64,000 bases of DNA from an uncultured Prevotella sp. (GTDB lineage Bacteria; Bacteroidota; Bacteroidia; Bacteroidales; Bacteroidaceae), in NCBI GenBank assembly GCA_944320235.1, contig CALUGQ010000012.1, positions 1 to 64,000 of the forward strand. Reading direction: 5' to 3'. A model generated the notes under the pieces. It made no database searches and was not told the DNA's origin. It worked only from the letters and a program-made list of their open reading frames with translations. Below are positions 16,353 to 24,876 of this stretch, one piece after another. Positions within the stretch are counted from its first letter, which is position 1. Every line of letters begins with the position of its first letter. Both the position numbers and the translations under genes were made by a program.

Positions 16353-17317
16353 TATTTGAAATCGATAAGCAACTGCAGAAAGACGCATTGTACATGAGCC
16401 GCTGCCTGCAACTGGCCGCCTGTGGCATCTACGGGGCGCGGCCCAACCCCATGGTGGGCGCGGTCATAGTGGCCCCAGGGGGCAGGATAATAGGCGAGGG
16501 ATACCACGCGAAGTACGGCGAGGCCCACGCCGAGGTTAACGCCTTTGCCTCGGTGCGCGCTGCGGACGAGAAGCTGCTGCCGCAGTCTACGCTCTACGTG
16601 AGCCTTGAGCCGTGCTCCCACTACGGCAAGACGCCGCCCTGCGCCGACCTTATAATAGAGAAAGGTGTGCGTAGAGTGGTCGTAGGGTGCGAGGACCCGT
16701 TTGCCAAGGTGCGCGGGGCGGGCATGAAGAAGCTGCGCGAGGCGGGCATTAGCGTCACCGTGGGCGTGCTTGAGGAGGCGTGTCGCGAGCTGAACCGCCG
16801 CTTCATCACGTTCCACGAGCAGTGCCGCCCGTACATCATACTGAAGTGGGCGCAGTCGGCCGACGGGTACATAGACTTTAAATACCGCCCATTCATGCTG
16901 TCAACGCCCTACACGCAGATGCTCGCCCACAAGCTCCGGTCGGAGTGCCAGGCCATCCTCGTGGGCCGCGTCACCGCCGAGCGCGACCGCCCGCGCCTCG
17001 ACGTGCGCTGCTGGAGCGGCCCCGCGCCGCGCCGCATGGTACTCAGCCACAACCACGTCATAGACGCGGTGATATACGAATGCCACCGCGACAACCTGCA
17101 GACGTTGCTCGTGGAGGGCGGAGCACTCACCCACCAAGCCTTCATCCATCGCGGCCTGTGGGACGAGATACGCGTGGAGACAGCCCCCGTGGCTCTCGGA
17201 CAAGGCACTCATGCCGCCTCGCTTCCCTCCAACATAGAGGAGAAGAGCCACGCCATTTACGGCCGGAACACCATCACCGTTTACAGGAAAAGCATTCCGC
17301 AAAACTTTGATTTCTGA
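16343..17317 (+). CDS. ribD: Bifunctional deaminase/reductase RibD
   Basis: A 324-residue riboflavin-pathway enzyme. The N-terminal cytidine-deaminase-like domain has the zinc motifs HAEVNAF and PCSHYGKTPPC. The C-terminal dihydrofolate-reductase-like reductase domain begins near RPYIILKWAQSADGYI and ends with LLVEGGALTHQAFI. The reductase half seems shorter than in E. coli RibD (about 367 residues). I see no FMN riboswitch, as only 26 nt separate it from prmC, and no clear promoter of its own. Confidence 0.93.
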   Translation: MSQIFEIDKQLQKDALYMSRCLQLAACGIYGARPNPMVGAVIVAPGGRIIGEGYHAKYGEAHAEVNAFASVRAADEKLLPQSTLYVSLEPCSHYGKTPPCADLIIEKGVRRVVVGCEDPFAKVRGAGMKKLREAGISVTVGVLEEACRELNRRFITFHEQCRPYIILKWAQSADGYIDFKYRPFMLSTPYTQMLAHKLRSECQAILVGRVTAERDRPRLDVRCWSGPAPRRMVLSHNHVIDAVIYECHRDNLQTLLVEGGALTHQAFIHRGLWDEIRVETAPVALGQGTHAASLPSNIEEKSHAIYGRNTITVYRKSIPQNFDF

Positions 17318-17349
17318 CCCGCCGCACCCCACGCGCCCCGTCTCTGTAA

Positions 17350-17450
17350 CTCATTGATAACCAGTGGGATTACAAAACGTGCCGTTTTGCACTGCAAAAC
17401 GGCACGTTTTAGCGTCTGAAACGGCACGGTTTGGGATGCAAAGCGGCAGG
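17350..17450. repeat. Intergenic palindromic element (GCAAAACGGC family), copy 2
   Basis: A perfect 17-bp stem AAAACGTGCCGTTTTGC (17374-17390), loop ACT, then its complement (17394-17410). It is followed by TGAAACGGCACGGTTTG and preceded by the flank GATAACCAGTGGG. It lies between the convergent ends of ribD and the C11 protease gene and may act as a terminator. Confidence 0.75.
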
Positions 17451-17492
17451 CTTTGATATTTTGCACGTTTCGGTCTGCGCGCCATCCCGCCA

Positions 17493-18716
17493 TCAATGCG
17501 TGTCGGCATACCACTCAGTCTGGGTCCATGCCTCGGCATATTGGCTCACTGTTGGCGCCGAGGTGGTGATGCCGGAGTAGGTGCGGATGGGCTCGACCCC
17601 GGTGAAGCGTGAGTAATACTGCGGCGTGTGCGCGCTGTAAGGCACTGTGCTGGCGAGCTGCGAGCGAAACTCCTGGAGCAGCGCGGGGTCGGGGCAGAGG
17701 GCTGCCATGTAGTCGCCAAGGTCGTAGAATATGGGCGGCGAATAGCCGTCCATGCGCTGCAGGGCCGGGCGCAAGGCCGGGTCGAAGTCGTAGGCAGCCT
17801 CAATCTTGCCGACAACGCGGGCAAGGCTGTCGAGCTCGGCGGTGCAGGTAACGCCGATGGTTCCGTAGGGCCAGGTGTAAGAAGTGTAGAAGTCGAGGAA
17901 CTCGGAGCACACTTCCGCGTAGTCGGGCGTGCCGAGCAGGCGCGGCGCGATGTCGGCGTAAGGCATCCCGTAGCCCATTATCTCCGTCGGGCAGCCTATG
18001 ATGTAGTCGGCCACGTGGCGCAGGTCGTATGCCGCCTCGACCGACGACATATAGCAATCGTCGAAGAGAATGAATTCCATGTGCATCCCGGCGGCCTCTA
18101 TCCCCTCGGCCAGTGTGGCGATGTCGGTCTGCGTCTCGGGCGCCATCCCGCCGAAGAAGCGTGTCAGCGGGCCGCCCGCAGCCTCCCAGTGGTAACGGAA
18201 GCCCGGGGCAAGGCCGCGCGAGCGGCTGCGCGCGACGGGCACCCAGCCCATGCCGTGGCAGCCGACGGTCATGGCGTAGCGCGGCGCGGGGGCGGCGGCA
18301 CGCACGTCGGCGAGCATCGAGGCTATGCCGGCGGCGGTGGTGTAGGCCGGGTCTTGGTATTCTTTTATAGGCTCGTGGATGCACGTGGAGCCTTGTGGCA
18401 CAAGCTCGTAAAGCTCGGCCTCTGTGGCCGAAGTGCACATATATACCAGCACTCGCACGCTGTCGCCTGCCGAGGAGGCCACGGCCTGCCCCATGTCGGC
18501 GATGTTTTTGTAGAAGAACGGCGTAAGGTCGGAGGCCCAGGGAAAGTACATCAGCACCGTCTTTACCGTAGTCTCAGGGGTCGGGCGCGGCGGAGTGGCG
18601 GGCTCTTCGTCCTCGCATGAGGCCACGGCAGCGGCCACCATGAGCACCGCCGCGAGCCTGGCCAAGGGGCGGAAGGCGGCTGCCGGATATGCGATGAGAG
18701 TTTTTATGGGTAGCAT
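17493..18716 (-). CDS. Clostripain-family (C11) cysteine protease lipoprotein
   Basis: A 407-residue predicted lipoprotein: a long signal region ends in VAAAVASC (Cys near residue 34), then a Pro/Thr-rich linker. The caspase-like C11 fold follows: a first strand VKTVLMYFPWASDL, catalytic His in MTVGCHGMGW (about residue 150) and catalytic Cys in ILFDDCYMSSVEAAYDL (about residue 220). C11 enzymes of gut Bacteroidota usually cleave after basic residues and need activation; the specificity here is not visible. It is likely anchored in the outer membrane or periplasm. It is followed on the same strand by an AT-poor gap with a palindromic element. Confidence 0.87.
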   Translation of the reverse strand: MLPIKTLIAYPAAAFRPLARLAAVLMVAAAVASCEDEEPATPPRPTPETTVKTVLMYFPWASDLTPFFYKNIADMGQAVASSAGDSVRVLVYMCTSATEAELYELVPQGSTCIHEPIKEYQDPAYTTAAGIASMLADVRAAAPAPRYAMTVGCHGMGWVPVARSRSRGLAPGFRYHWEAAGGPLTRFFGGMAPETQTDIATLAEGIEAAGMHMEFILFDDCYMSSVEAAYDLRHVADYIIGCPTEIMGYGMPYADIAPRLLGTPDYAEVCSEFLDFYTSYTWPYGTIGVTCTAELDSLARVVGKIEAAYDFDPALRPALQRMDGYSPPIFYDLGDYMAALCPDPALLQEFRSQLASTVPYSAHTPQYYSRFTGVEPIRTYSGITTSAPTVSQYAEAWTQTEWYADTH

Positions 18717-18757
18717 GGGTGTATGTTTTTGTGTCTGCGCGGCGGCTTCGTGCCGGT

Positions 18758-19456
18758 CTAAAGGTAGTCGAGCAACTGCGTGAAGCGGTCGATGCGCACG
18801 AGGCGCGTGTGCTCAAAGTCTTCGGTCTGCTCCAGTCGCCACGTCACGTGGAACGGTATGTGTATGGCGTGCGCCCCTGCCGCCAGCGCGGGGGCGACGT
18901 CGCTCTTCAGCGAGTTGCCCACCATCAGCACTCGGGTCGGCGATACCCGCAGGCGGCGGCACAGGCGGAGAAAGGCCCGCTCGGTCTTGTCGGACACTAT
19001 CTCTACGTGGTGGAAGTACTTGTCGAGGCGCGAACGGCGCAGCTTGTTCTGCTGGTCGAGCAGCTCGCCCTTGGTGAACACCACCAGGCGCCGGTCGCCG
19101 CGCTCGTGCAATTGCGCCAGGGTCTCCTCGACACCTGGCAGCGGCGTGGCCGGCAGTTCGAGCAGGCGCTTGCCCAGGCGCAGCAGTTCGCCGATGGTGC
19201 GCCCGCCTACTTGTCCGCCGCTCACGCTCACGGCGTTCTCTATGAGCGACAGCACGAAAGCCTTGCATCCGTAGCCCAGCAGTGGCATGTTGGCCTCCTC
19301 GGTGCTGAAGAGCGAGGCCGAAACGTCCTCGGCACGCGCCCACGGAGCCAGCAGGCGGCAGTATTCGCGCTCCACGTCGTCAAAGTACGACTGGCAGTCC
19401 CACAGGGTGTCGTCGGCATCGAATGCTATTACCTTTACGTTGGCGAACTTTTCCAT
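18758..19456 (-). CDS. HAD-superfamily hydrolase
   Basis: A 232-residue cytosolic phosphatase-type protein. Motif I is AFDADDTLW, with the nucleophile and acid aspartates. Motif II Thr lies in LVVFTKGEL and motif IV in MVGNSLKSDVAPALAAG. A helical cap sits between motifs I and II. Substrate is unknown; it resembles YjjG/pyrophosphatase-like Bacteroidota HADs. The ATG at 19456 sits 5 nt after a TACCTTTG box. Confidence 0.88.
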   Translation of the reverse strand: MEKFANVKVIAFDADDTLWDCQSYFDDVEREYCRLLAPWARAEDVSASLFSTEEANMPLLGYGCKAFVLSLIENAVSVSGGQVGGRTIGELLRLGKRLLELPATPLPGVEETLAQLHERGDRRLVVFTKGELLDQQNKLRRSRLDKYFHHVEIVSDKTERAFLRLCRRLRVSPTRVLMVGNSLKSDVAPALAAGAHAIHIPFHVTWRLEQTEDFEHTRLVRIDRFTQLLDYL

Positions 19457-19461
19457 GGCTG

Positions 19462-19469
19462 CAAAGGTA
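19462..19469 (-). promoter_or_regulatory. Promoter -7 box of the HAD gene
   Basis: Minus-strand TACCTTTG followed by CAGCC and the ATG. It is close enough to imply an extremely short leader. No good -33 box is seen. Confidence 0.55.
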
Positions 19470-19533
19470 AGCAAGTTTCGCGAAGATGGTGAGGGCGGTG
19501 AGTTAAAGAAACTAAAGCTGCCTTTCAGCCGCG

Positions 19534-20742
19534 TCATTGCGCGATGTTGAAGCGCAGTCCTAGCGTGAGGCTGAAGGCCACCGGGTTTTCCGAGTAGAAC
19601 GTGCTCACGCCGCTTCCGTTGTCGAAGTGGCAGGTGACGCCCGGCTCTGCATATGCTCCTATGTTGCTGCTGAAGTGCCACTCGGCCCCTATGGCTGCCG
19701 TGGCCGAGAGCTGCAGCGGTCCGATGGCGACGCTATGGCTTCCGCCGGCGCGGCTGTCGGATCCTACGGTGGTCACTGTTTCGGCCCGTCCGCTCACCAT
19801 TTTCTCTGCCATTGCGCCAGCCTTGGCGTACAGGCTGAAACGGCGTGTGCGCCAGGCTGTGTAGCTTACGGCAACCGGTATGCCTATGTAGTGCAGCCGC
19901 TGGTCGGTGGCGGTGGAGTAGCCCGTGCCGCTTGTGGTCGTCTCTGAGTGCAGGTAGCTGTAAGCCACGCCTGCCTCCACGGCCCAGCGGCGGTTGATTG
20001 GGTATGCCATTGTGAGGGCCAGGCGTAGCGGCTGGCTGTGGTGTGTCTTGGTGTTTGTGGGGTTTGAGTGTGCCATCAGGGGCTTGCTGGCGTTGCTGCC
20101 GAACGTGCTTGTGTACTGCCCGATGGGGTTTGCCTTGGAGAGCATGGCCGTGGCAGACGTGGCGGCAGGGGTGTTGGCCGACAGTGCGCCTGTTACCGAC
20201 AGCGAGGCCAGCACCGGCCGGCTATGCTTGCGGCTTGTTTCGCGTATGGTTGCAAGCCTGTTGCCTTGTGGCACGCTCCCGGATGGGGCGTGGTGCGTGG
20301 CTTCCTGCGTGCCGCCAGTGCCGTTGCCCGCCTGCCTGTCAGCCGTTTCCGGCTTTCCGTGTGCCTTTTCCTGCACTGTAGGCTCAGGCCCGTGAGGTGC
20401 AGGCTCAGGCCCGTGAGGTGCAGCTGTGGCGCTGGACGTGGCGGTGTGAGGGCCGACAGGCGTTGTTACGGCGGCCGCTTGCGCCACGGCCATGGCTGTG
20501 GCTGGCTCGCTGCCTGCTTGGGGTATGCAGGGCATGATGGTGCGCGAGGCAGGCAGGGCTATGGCTGCTACGGCGGCTGCCGCCGCGATGCGCTGCGCCC
20601 ACAGGGCCGCCATGCCACGCCGGCGGGCCGAGGCGGCGGCCTGTTCCATGCGCTTGAGCAGCGCAGACGGGTCGGCGCAGGGCGGTTCCTGCTCGTATTG
20701 GCTCATCATCTGCCTTATGTCGTCTTGCCATTTCGGTTCCAT
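19534..20742 (-). CDS. Putative ECF-linked protein: cytoplasmic N-terminus, one TM helix, outer-membrane barrel
   Basis: A 402-residue protein encoded 7 nt after an ECF sigma gene. The N-terminus MEPKWQDDIRQMMSQYE resembles the short cytosolic domain found in Bacteroidota proteins paired with ECF factors. A single hydrophobic helix (about residues 45-66) has no signal-peptidase look. A Pro/Ala/Thr-rich stretch follows (about 70-240). The last 150 residues alternate polar and hydrophobic strands and end LGLRFNIAQ, as in PF13568-type outer-membrane barrels. If both ends insert as predicted, the protein links the inner and outer membranes. It may be an anti-sigma factor; that is inference. A 21-bp duplication at 20381-20422 lengthens the linker by APHGPEP. 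Confidence 0.7.
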   Translation of the reverse strand: MEPKWQDDIRQMMSQYEQEPPCADPSALLKRMEQAAASARRRGMAALWAQRIAAAAAVAAIALPASRTIMPCIPQAGSEPATAMAVAQAAAVTTPVGPHTATSSATAAPHGPEPAPHGPEPTVQEKAHGKPETADRQAGNGTGGTQEATHHAPSGSVPQGNRLATIRETSRKHSRPVLASLSVTGALSANTPAATSATAMLSKANPIGQYTSTFGSNASKPLMAHSNPTNTKTHHSQPLRLALTMAYPINRRWAVEAGVAYSYLHSETTTSGTGYSTATDQRLHYIGIPVAVSYTAWRTRRFSLYAKAGAMAEKMVSGRAETVTTVGSDSRAGGSHSVAIGPLQLSATAAIGAEWHFSSNIGAYAEPGVTCHFDNGSGVSTFYSENPVAFSLTLGLRFNIAQ

Positions 20743-20749
20743 AGGCGTG

Positions 20750-21325
20750 TCAGTTGTCGTTTCTCTTCTTGTATTCTTCAATCTTCCTGGCGAGCATCCG
20801 CCGCGCCCGCAGGAACTGCGAGGCCGACGAGGCTTCCTTGATGCCAAGTGCCGAGGCTATCTCGCGGTGGCTCTTGCCTTCTATTACGTAGAGGTTGAAT
20901 ACCGTGCGGTAGCCGTCGGGCAGTTCCCTTATCATGTTGTGGACGGCTTCTGGCGGTATGTCGGCCACGTCGGGGCTGCTGTCTGCCGTGTCGGGCACGT
21001 TGTCGTCGGCGGGCAGTTCGGCGAAGTCGATCCTGCGGCGGTTGCGCAAGAAGCTGACCGCCTCGTTCGCCGCGATGCGCATGGCCCACGCCTTGAGCGA
21101 GCCGGGGCCGCGGTATTCAAAGCGCGCGGCGTTCTGCACGATTTTCACCATTGCCTCCTGGAACACATCCTGCGCGTCGTCATTGTTGGCGACATAGCGG
21201 GAACACACGCCCGCCATGGAGCCGGCGTAGAGTGCGTAGAAACGGCGCAACGCCGAGGTGTCGCCCCGGCGAAGCTCCGTGGCGAGTGATTTCTCGCCGC
21301 AGTCGTCAGTGATGTGCATTCCCAC
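20750..21325 (-). CDS. ECF-type RNA polymerase sigma factor
   Basis: A 191-residue sigma-70-family protein. Region 2 includes DAQDVFQEAMVKIVQN and LKAWAMRIAANEAVSFLR. Region 4 has the helix-turn-helix LPDGYRTVFNLYVIEGKSHREIASALGI. The linker between them is acidic (ADDNVPDTADSSPDVAD). It sits 16 nt after a NigD-like lipoprotein gene and 7 nt before the membrane-spanning protein, so the three form an operon. Target promoters cannot be inferred. Confidence 0.93.
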   Translation of the reverse strand: MGMHITDDCGEKSLATELRRGDTSALRRFYALYAGSMAGVCSRYVANNDDAQDVFQEAMVKIVQNAARFEYRGPGSLKAWAMRIAANEAVSFLRNRRRIDFAELPADDNVPDTADSSPDVADIPPEAVHNMIRELPDGYRTVFNLYVIEGKSHREIASALGIKEASSASQFLRARRMLARKIEEYKKRNDN

Positions 21326-21341
21326 AATGCAGGTATTGTTG

Positions 21342-22040
21342 TCAGTCTTTGCGCGGACGGTACTTGAATGTATGCGTTTTCGGCCCGCTGTACGAGTTCC
21401 ACTTCAGTGTTAGCGTGATGGCCGTGTCGGGGCGGTTGAATTCCTCGCCGAGGCGGAAGGCCACGATGTCGTCGGCCACTTGCCCCTTGTCGGGGTCGGC
21501 CCCGGCGTCGTGGTACAGCTGCAGCAGGTATGTGGTGTCGGCGTCGGCTCTGTGCACGAGGTTGATGCGGTGCGTTACGCCTGCGGCCCAGCGTGTGCGG
21601 AAGCGCAGGGTGAGGTATCCGTCCTCGGCAACGGTCTCCCAGCTGTCCACAATCTCCACTGGGTCGTCGCCGTAGGCCGCTCCGTTGCCCGCCGCGAGGT
21701 CGGTAGCGGTGGGCTTGGTCAGCACGCTGTCAATCCAGCTTACGGCCACTGGGCTGCCCTCCATCCCGGCTGGGCCGTAGGCGGGTACGTAGTTTACGAG
21801 CGCCCTCACCTCCTTACGCCCGAACGGCGACACCCTCATGTTCATGGGTATGAGCGTGGCAGTGTCGTCCAGTTGCAGGTAGAACGATGAGTTGTCGGCG
21901 TTGGGCTTCACGGTCACTATGGCCGTGGGGTGGTTGTACTCGTGGTAATAGTAATAATCGTCATCGTTGTCGCACGACTGCAGCGTGGCTGCCACGGCCA
22001 TGAGCCACGCCATGGTGGCGATGATGCTTGCTCTCTTCAT
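21342..22040 (-). CDS. NigD-like lipoprotein
   Basis: A 232-residue predicted lipoprotein. The signal ends in TLQSC (Cys near residue 23), followed by a DNDDDYYYY stretch. An N-terminal OB-like domain (IVTVKPNADNSSFYLQLDDTATLIP) and a C-terminal immunoglobulin-like half (VAFRLGEEFNRPD) match the NigD_N/NigD_C arrangement first named from the Prevotella nigrescin locus. Function is unknown. It is the first gene of an operon with the ECF factor and its membrane partner. The start is Met7 of the open frame, just before KRASIIAT. Confidence 0.82.
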   Translation of the reverse strand: MKRASIIATMAWLMAVAATLQSCDNDDDYYYYHEYNHPTAIVTVKPNADNSSFYLQLDDTATLIPMNMRVSPFGRKEVRALVNYVPAYGPAGMEGSPVAVSWIDSVLTKPTATDLAAGNGAAYGDDPVEIVDSWETVAEDGYLTLRFRTRWAAGVTHRINLVHRADADTTYLLQLYHDAGADPDKGQVADDIVAFRLGEEFNRPDTAITLTLKWNSYSGPKTHTFKYRPRKD

Positions 22041-22230
22041 AATCAGTGTCCCTTTCATTTTTTTTCTTGCTGTTTCCTACCTGTGAAACAGCGCGCGTGG
22101 TCATACCTTGCGCCGCGGAAGGTTAAAGTAAGTTAAGCGCGACGGCTGCCGGCACGGCCGTGCGGAACGCCCCTCTCAGCGTGGGCCAAGGCGTGGCGTG
22201 GCGCCCATGGCTTCAAGGCGGCTGCAATGT

Positions 22231-22272
22231 AAGCCCCTCGGCCGGCTGCAAGTGGGGGCTGGCGAGGGGCTT
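22231..22272 (-). terminator. Possible terminator after the DUF362 gene
   Basis: A 10-bp stem AAGCCCCTCG / CGAGGGGCTT encloses a 22-nt loop, 44 nt past the DUF362 stop. It has a weak T-run. The rest of 22041-22315 shows no feature I can support apart from a TACATTG on the minus strand that is too weak to call. Confidence 0.4.
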
Positions 22273-22315
22273 GCCGATGGTGTGAGGGTGTGGCCGGCGG
22301 CTTGGAGGAGCTGGC

Positions 22316-23578
22316 CTACAGCTTCTTATATATAAGGTCGAGCTTTGTGTACTTGCGCTCCTGCGGATTGTTGCAGTGCTCCATGAGGCCGAGCGGGCCG
22401 CTGAGGGGCTGCCCGTCCTGCTCCGGGTCGTACTTGGTGCCGCTGACTGGTGAGGGGATGGTGGCTGCCTCGCGCAGGTATTCGTCGCAGTAGTTGAAGC
22501 TGCCGAACTCAGGCCACTCGCCGATGAGCAGGTCCATGCCCACGGCGTCGCACGCCAGCGGGTCCTGCGAGGCTATGAGCGAGCAGCACCAGTCGCCGTT
22601 GAATGGCGGTTTCTGCCACTTGGGGTTGGGCGCGCCGTTCACATCGCGCGAGCCATACGTGCCGTCGATGAGGAAGAGCAGGCACTTCTGCCCCAGGTCC
22701 TTGTGGCCGATGAAGTCTACGAACGTCTTGTACGACGGCTTGCCGTGCTTCTTGTCGGGGCTGAAACCGTTGTGCGCGTTCTTGCGCCACTGCAGGTTTA
22801 TGTCGGTGGCGCCGTACCAGTTCTTGGCCGTGAGCGTGACGCCAGGCCCCTTGTGGGTCTTGAGCAGCGCGCTGTTTATGAGGTAGTCGGCATCGACGAT
22901 GCACTTAGCCAACCCCCGGGCCAGCCTCCCCGTGGGGGCCGAATACTTTATTTGCTCCTCGTAGTACTCGCACTTCTGGCGGCCGTCGCCGCCGATGTTG
23001 TCGATGAACACCACGCCGGGAAACTCCCTGTGGCACTTGTCGAAGATGCTGTCGGTGATGGCCCGGCTCGGCTCGCACACGGTTATGTCGGCCTCGCGCA
23101 CGCCGCCGTCGCGCACGAGCGAGCGCACAAGGGCCAGCGTGACGAAGGGCGAGGAGTTAAGCTCGACGGTGTCGCGGTGCGTGATGGCGTTGTTCATGTT
23201 GAGCTTTATGGCTATTTTCTCGCCGGGCTTGTAGCCCCGGCTGCCGCGCCCGTGGGTCTTGTTGAAGTGGCGGAAGAGGGCTGCCCACGCTTTCTTGGCC
23301 GACCGCTCGCCCGTTAGCTGCATCACGGCCTCGCGCACCATGGCGTCGGCCTTCTGCTGGTCGTTCCAGCGGTCTTCCACCCAGAGGCCCGTCTGCCCGT
23401 CCCACGAGGCGACCCCGGGGCTGTGAATCCACGCCACGCGGCCCGGGTGGATGCCCACGCCCTGGCCCAGCGGCTCGTTTGGCCCCACGAAGAGGCGCGG
23501 CTGCGCCCCGGCCCGCAGGCCGACGAAAGCCATGAGCAGGGTCATGGCCAAAGTGAAGAGATAGTTCTTGCGTTTCAT
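22316..23578 (-). CDS. DUF362 domain-containing exported protein
   Basis: A 420-residue protein with a signal peptide (MKRKNYLF...LRAGAQ, about 25 residues). The body matches the DUF362 family: KIAIKLNMNNAI, a glycine-rich core, the NSALLKTHKGPGVTLTAKNWYG motif typical of the family, and a late LIASQDPLACDAVGMDLL. DUF362 proteins are sometimes annotated as iron-sulfur proteins, but here no 4Fe-4S ferredoxin motif is visible. It is periplasmic by prediction, with function unknown. It lies 220 nt downstream of the hydrolase, separated by a palindromic element, so it probably has its own promoter. Confidence 0.85.
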   Translation of the reverse strand: MKRKNYLFTLAMTLLMAFVGLRAGAQPRLFVGPNEPLGQGVGIHPGRVAWIHSPGVASWDGQTGLWVEDRWNDQQKADAMVREAVMQLTGERSAKKAWAALFRHFNKTHGRGSRGYKPGEKIAIKLNMNNAITHRDTVELNSSPFVTLALVRSLVRDGGVREADITVCEPSRAITDSIFDKCHREFPGVVFIDNIGGDGRQKCEYYEEQIKYSAPTGRLARGLAKCIVDADYLINSALLKTHKGPGVTLTAKNWYGATDINLQWRKNAHNGFSPDKKHGKPSYKTFVDFIGHKDLGQKCLLFLIDGTYGSRDVNGAPNPKWQKPPFNGDWCCSLIASQDPLACDAVGMDLLIGEWPEFGSFNYCDEYLREAATIPSPVSGTKYDPEQDGQPLSGPLGLMEHCNNPQERKYTKLDLIYKKL

Positions 23579-23684
23579 ATCATGAGTTGTTGATTGTTAG
23601 TGTGTATATGGCATCCCGCTCGGCGGCCCGCCTGCCCGGTCCGGTGGCTGCCTGGCTGCCGCGCTTTCGTTGACGGCTGCGTAA

Positions 23685-23770
23685 CAGTCTGGCTGCCAGT
23701 GGGTTGCGAAACGGCCCGTTTGGCACCGCAAAACAAGCCGTTTTGGGGCGCGAAACAGGCTGTTTCAGAG
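23685..23770. repeat. Intergenic palindromic element (GCAAAACGGC family), copy 3
   Basis: The flank CTGGCTGCCAGTGGG is followed by GAAACGGCCCGTTTGGC, GCAAAACAAGCCGTTTTG and the palindrome GAAACAGGCTGTTTC (23752-23766). The stems differ in sequence from copies 1 and 2 but remain paired. It lies downstream of the alpha/beta hydrolase. Confidence 0.7.
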
Positions 23771-23798
23771 CGCCAAAGGGCCTGCGCTGCGCGGCGGG

Positions 23799-24671
23799 TC
23801 AGTCCTTGCCCGTCGGCGCGCTGGGCTTTGCGGGCGTCTTGCCAGCCCCCGGGGCGAGGAAGGCGGCCACGAGGCTGACGGCCTCTCGGCGCGACTTGCC
23901 GCCGAAGCCGTGGCCGGCTCCCTTGATGACATGCAGGCGCGCGTCGTGGTAGGCAGCCTCGGCGCGTCGCGAATAGTCGAGCGGCACTACGGCGTCGCGG
24001 TCGCCGTGGAGCAGCAGCACCGGCCCCCGGTAGCGGCCTATCGTGGCGTATACGTCGATGGCGCGCGCCTCGATGAAGAAGCGGCGGCCCAGCGGCACGC
24101 CCCACACGCGGGTGGTGTCGGGTATGTCGGCCTCGGTCTTGTAGGCCGCGTTCCAGTTGTCGGGTATGCAGAGCGCCGGGTATATGAGCACCATGCGGCT
24201 CACGGTGTCGCCCAAAGCCGATGCGGCCAGTGCCGAGGCCAGCCCGCCCTGGCTCTCGCCAATGAGCGCGATGGCCGCCGTGTCGGTGTCGGGCCGGGAG
24301 CGGAAGTGGGCCACGATGGCCTCGATGTCGGCGGCCTCGTCGCGGACGGACATATCCATAGTGTTGCTGTCGCTGCGGCTTTTCAGCGAGCCGCAGGGGA
24401 AGTCGAAGGCGTAGCAGCGGTAGCCCAGCGAGCAGAGCGTGTCGAAGTAAGCGCGGGCGAAGTGGTGTGTGCCGTTGAAGCCGTGGGCCACTATGGCCAC
24501 GGGCAGCCGCCCCTCGGCTCCCTCGGGGCTGGCCATCACGCCGTAGATGCGGCGCGGGCCGTTGTCTATCCACAGCTCTTCGGTCTTGTATCCGCCGGCC
24601 TGGGCGGCCGGCGCGATGGCAGCGAGCGCCAGCGCGAGGCAGGCTGCAATCAAAAGTCGTGTTTGTCTCAT
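23799..24671 (-). CDS. Exported alpha/beta hydrolase
   Basis: A 290-residue serine hydrolase with a signal peptide (MRQTRLLIAAC...AAQA). The fold shows AIVAHGFNGTHHF (oxyanion loop), nucleophile GESQGG, acid LLHGDRDAVVPLDY and histidine KGAGHGFGG in the canonical order. It is close to the dienelactone hydrolase/prolyl-oligopeptidase-like periplasmic esterases of Bacteroidota; the substrate is unknown. The ATG at 24671 is used, because the frame upstream runs through the sdaA leader array. It has its own promoter, divergent from sdaA. Confidence 0.88.
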   Translation of the reverse strand: MRQTRLLIAACLALALAAIAPAAQAGGYKTEELWIDNGPRRIYGVMASPEGAEGRLPVAIVAHGFNGTHHFARAYFDTLCSLGYRCYAFDFPCGSLKSRSDSNTMDMSVRDEAADIEAIVAHFRSRPDTDTAAIALIGESQGGLASALAASALGDTVSRMVLIYPALCIPDNWNAAYKTEADIPDTTRVWGVPLGRRFFIEARAIDVYATIGRYRGPVLLLHGDRDAVVPLDYSRRAEAAYHDARLHVIKGAGHGFGGKSRREAVSLVAAFLAPGAGKTPAKPSAPTGKD

Positions 24672-24731
24672 AGGCAGGTGTGCATTGGTTCGTTGCAGTA
24701 TGAAAGGGGAAAAGCGTTCCCCCTCTGCCTG

Positions 24732-24739
24732 CAAAGATA
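24732..24739 (-). promoter_or_regulatory. Promoter -7 box of the alpha/beta hydrolase
   Basis: Minus-strand TATCTTTG with GTTG 20 nt upstream as a partial -33. It lies 60 nt before the hydrolase ATG and diverges from the sdaA promoter. Confidence 0.6.
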
Positions 24740-24868
24740 GCAATTTGCCCGCATCCGTGCAACAGCATGGCGCGTTTTCTGCGGCCTCGGGGCGGCGTGG
24801 CGTGGCAGTAATGGCAGGTTTCACATCCTTTTTATATGCCATGGATGCTTGTTTCGGCATATTTTGCG

Positions 24869-24876
24869 TAACTTTG
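24869..24876 (+). promoter_or_regulatory. Promoter -7 box of sdaA
   Basis: TAACTTTG fits the -7 consensus and merges with the first 66-bp unit. Units 2 and 3 have GCCTTTG, lacking the TA, so they should not be promoters. The predicted leader is about 200 nt. Confidence 0.65.

Noticed and set aside
22316-23578. Iron-sulfur ferredoxin domain in the DUF362 protein
   Set aside because: No paired CxxCxxCxxxC motifs; cysteines are scattered.
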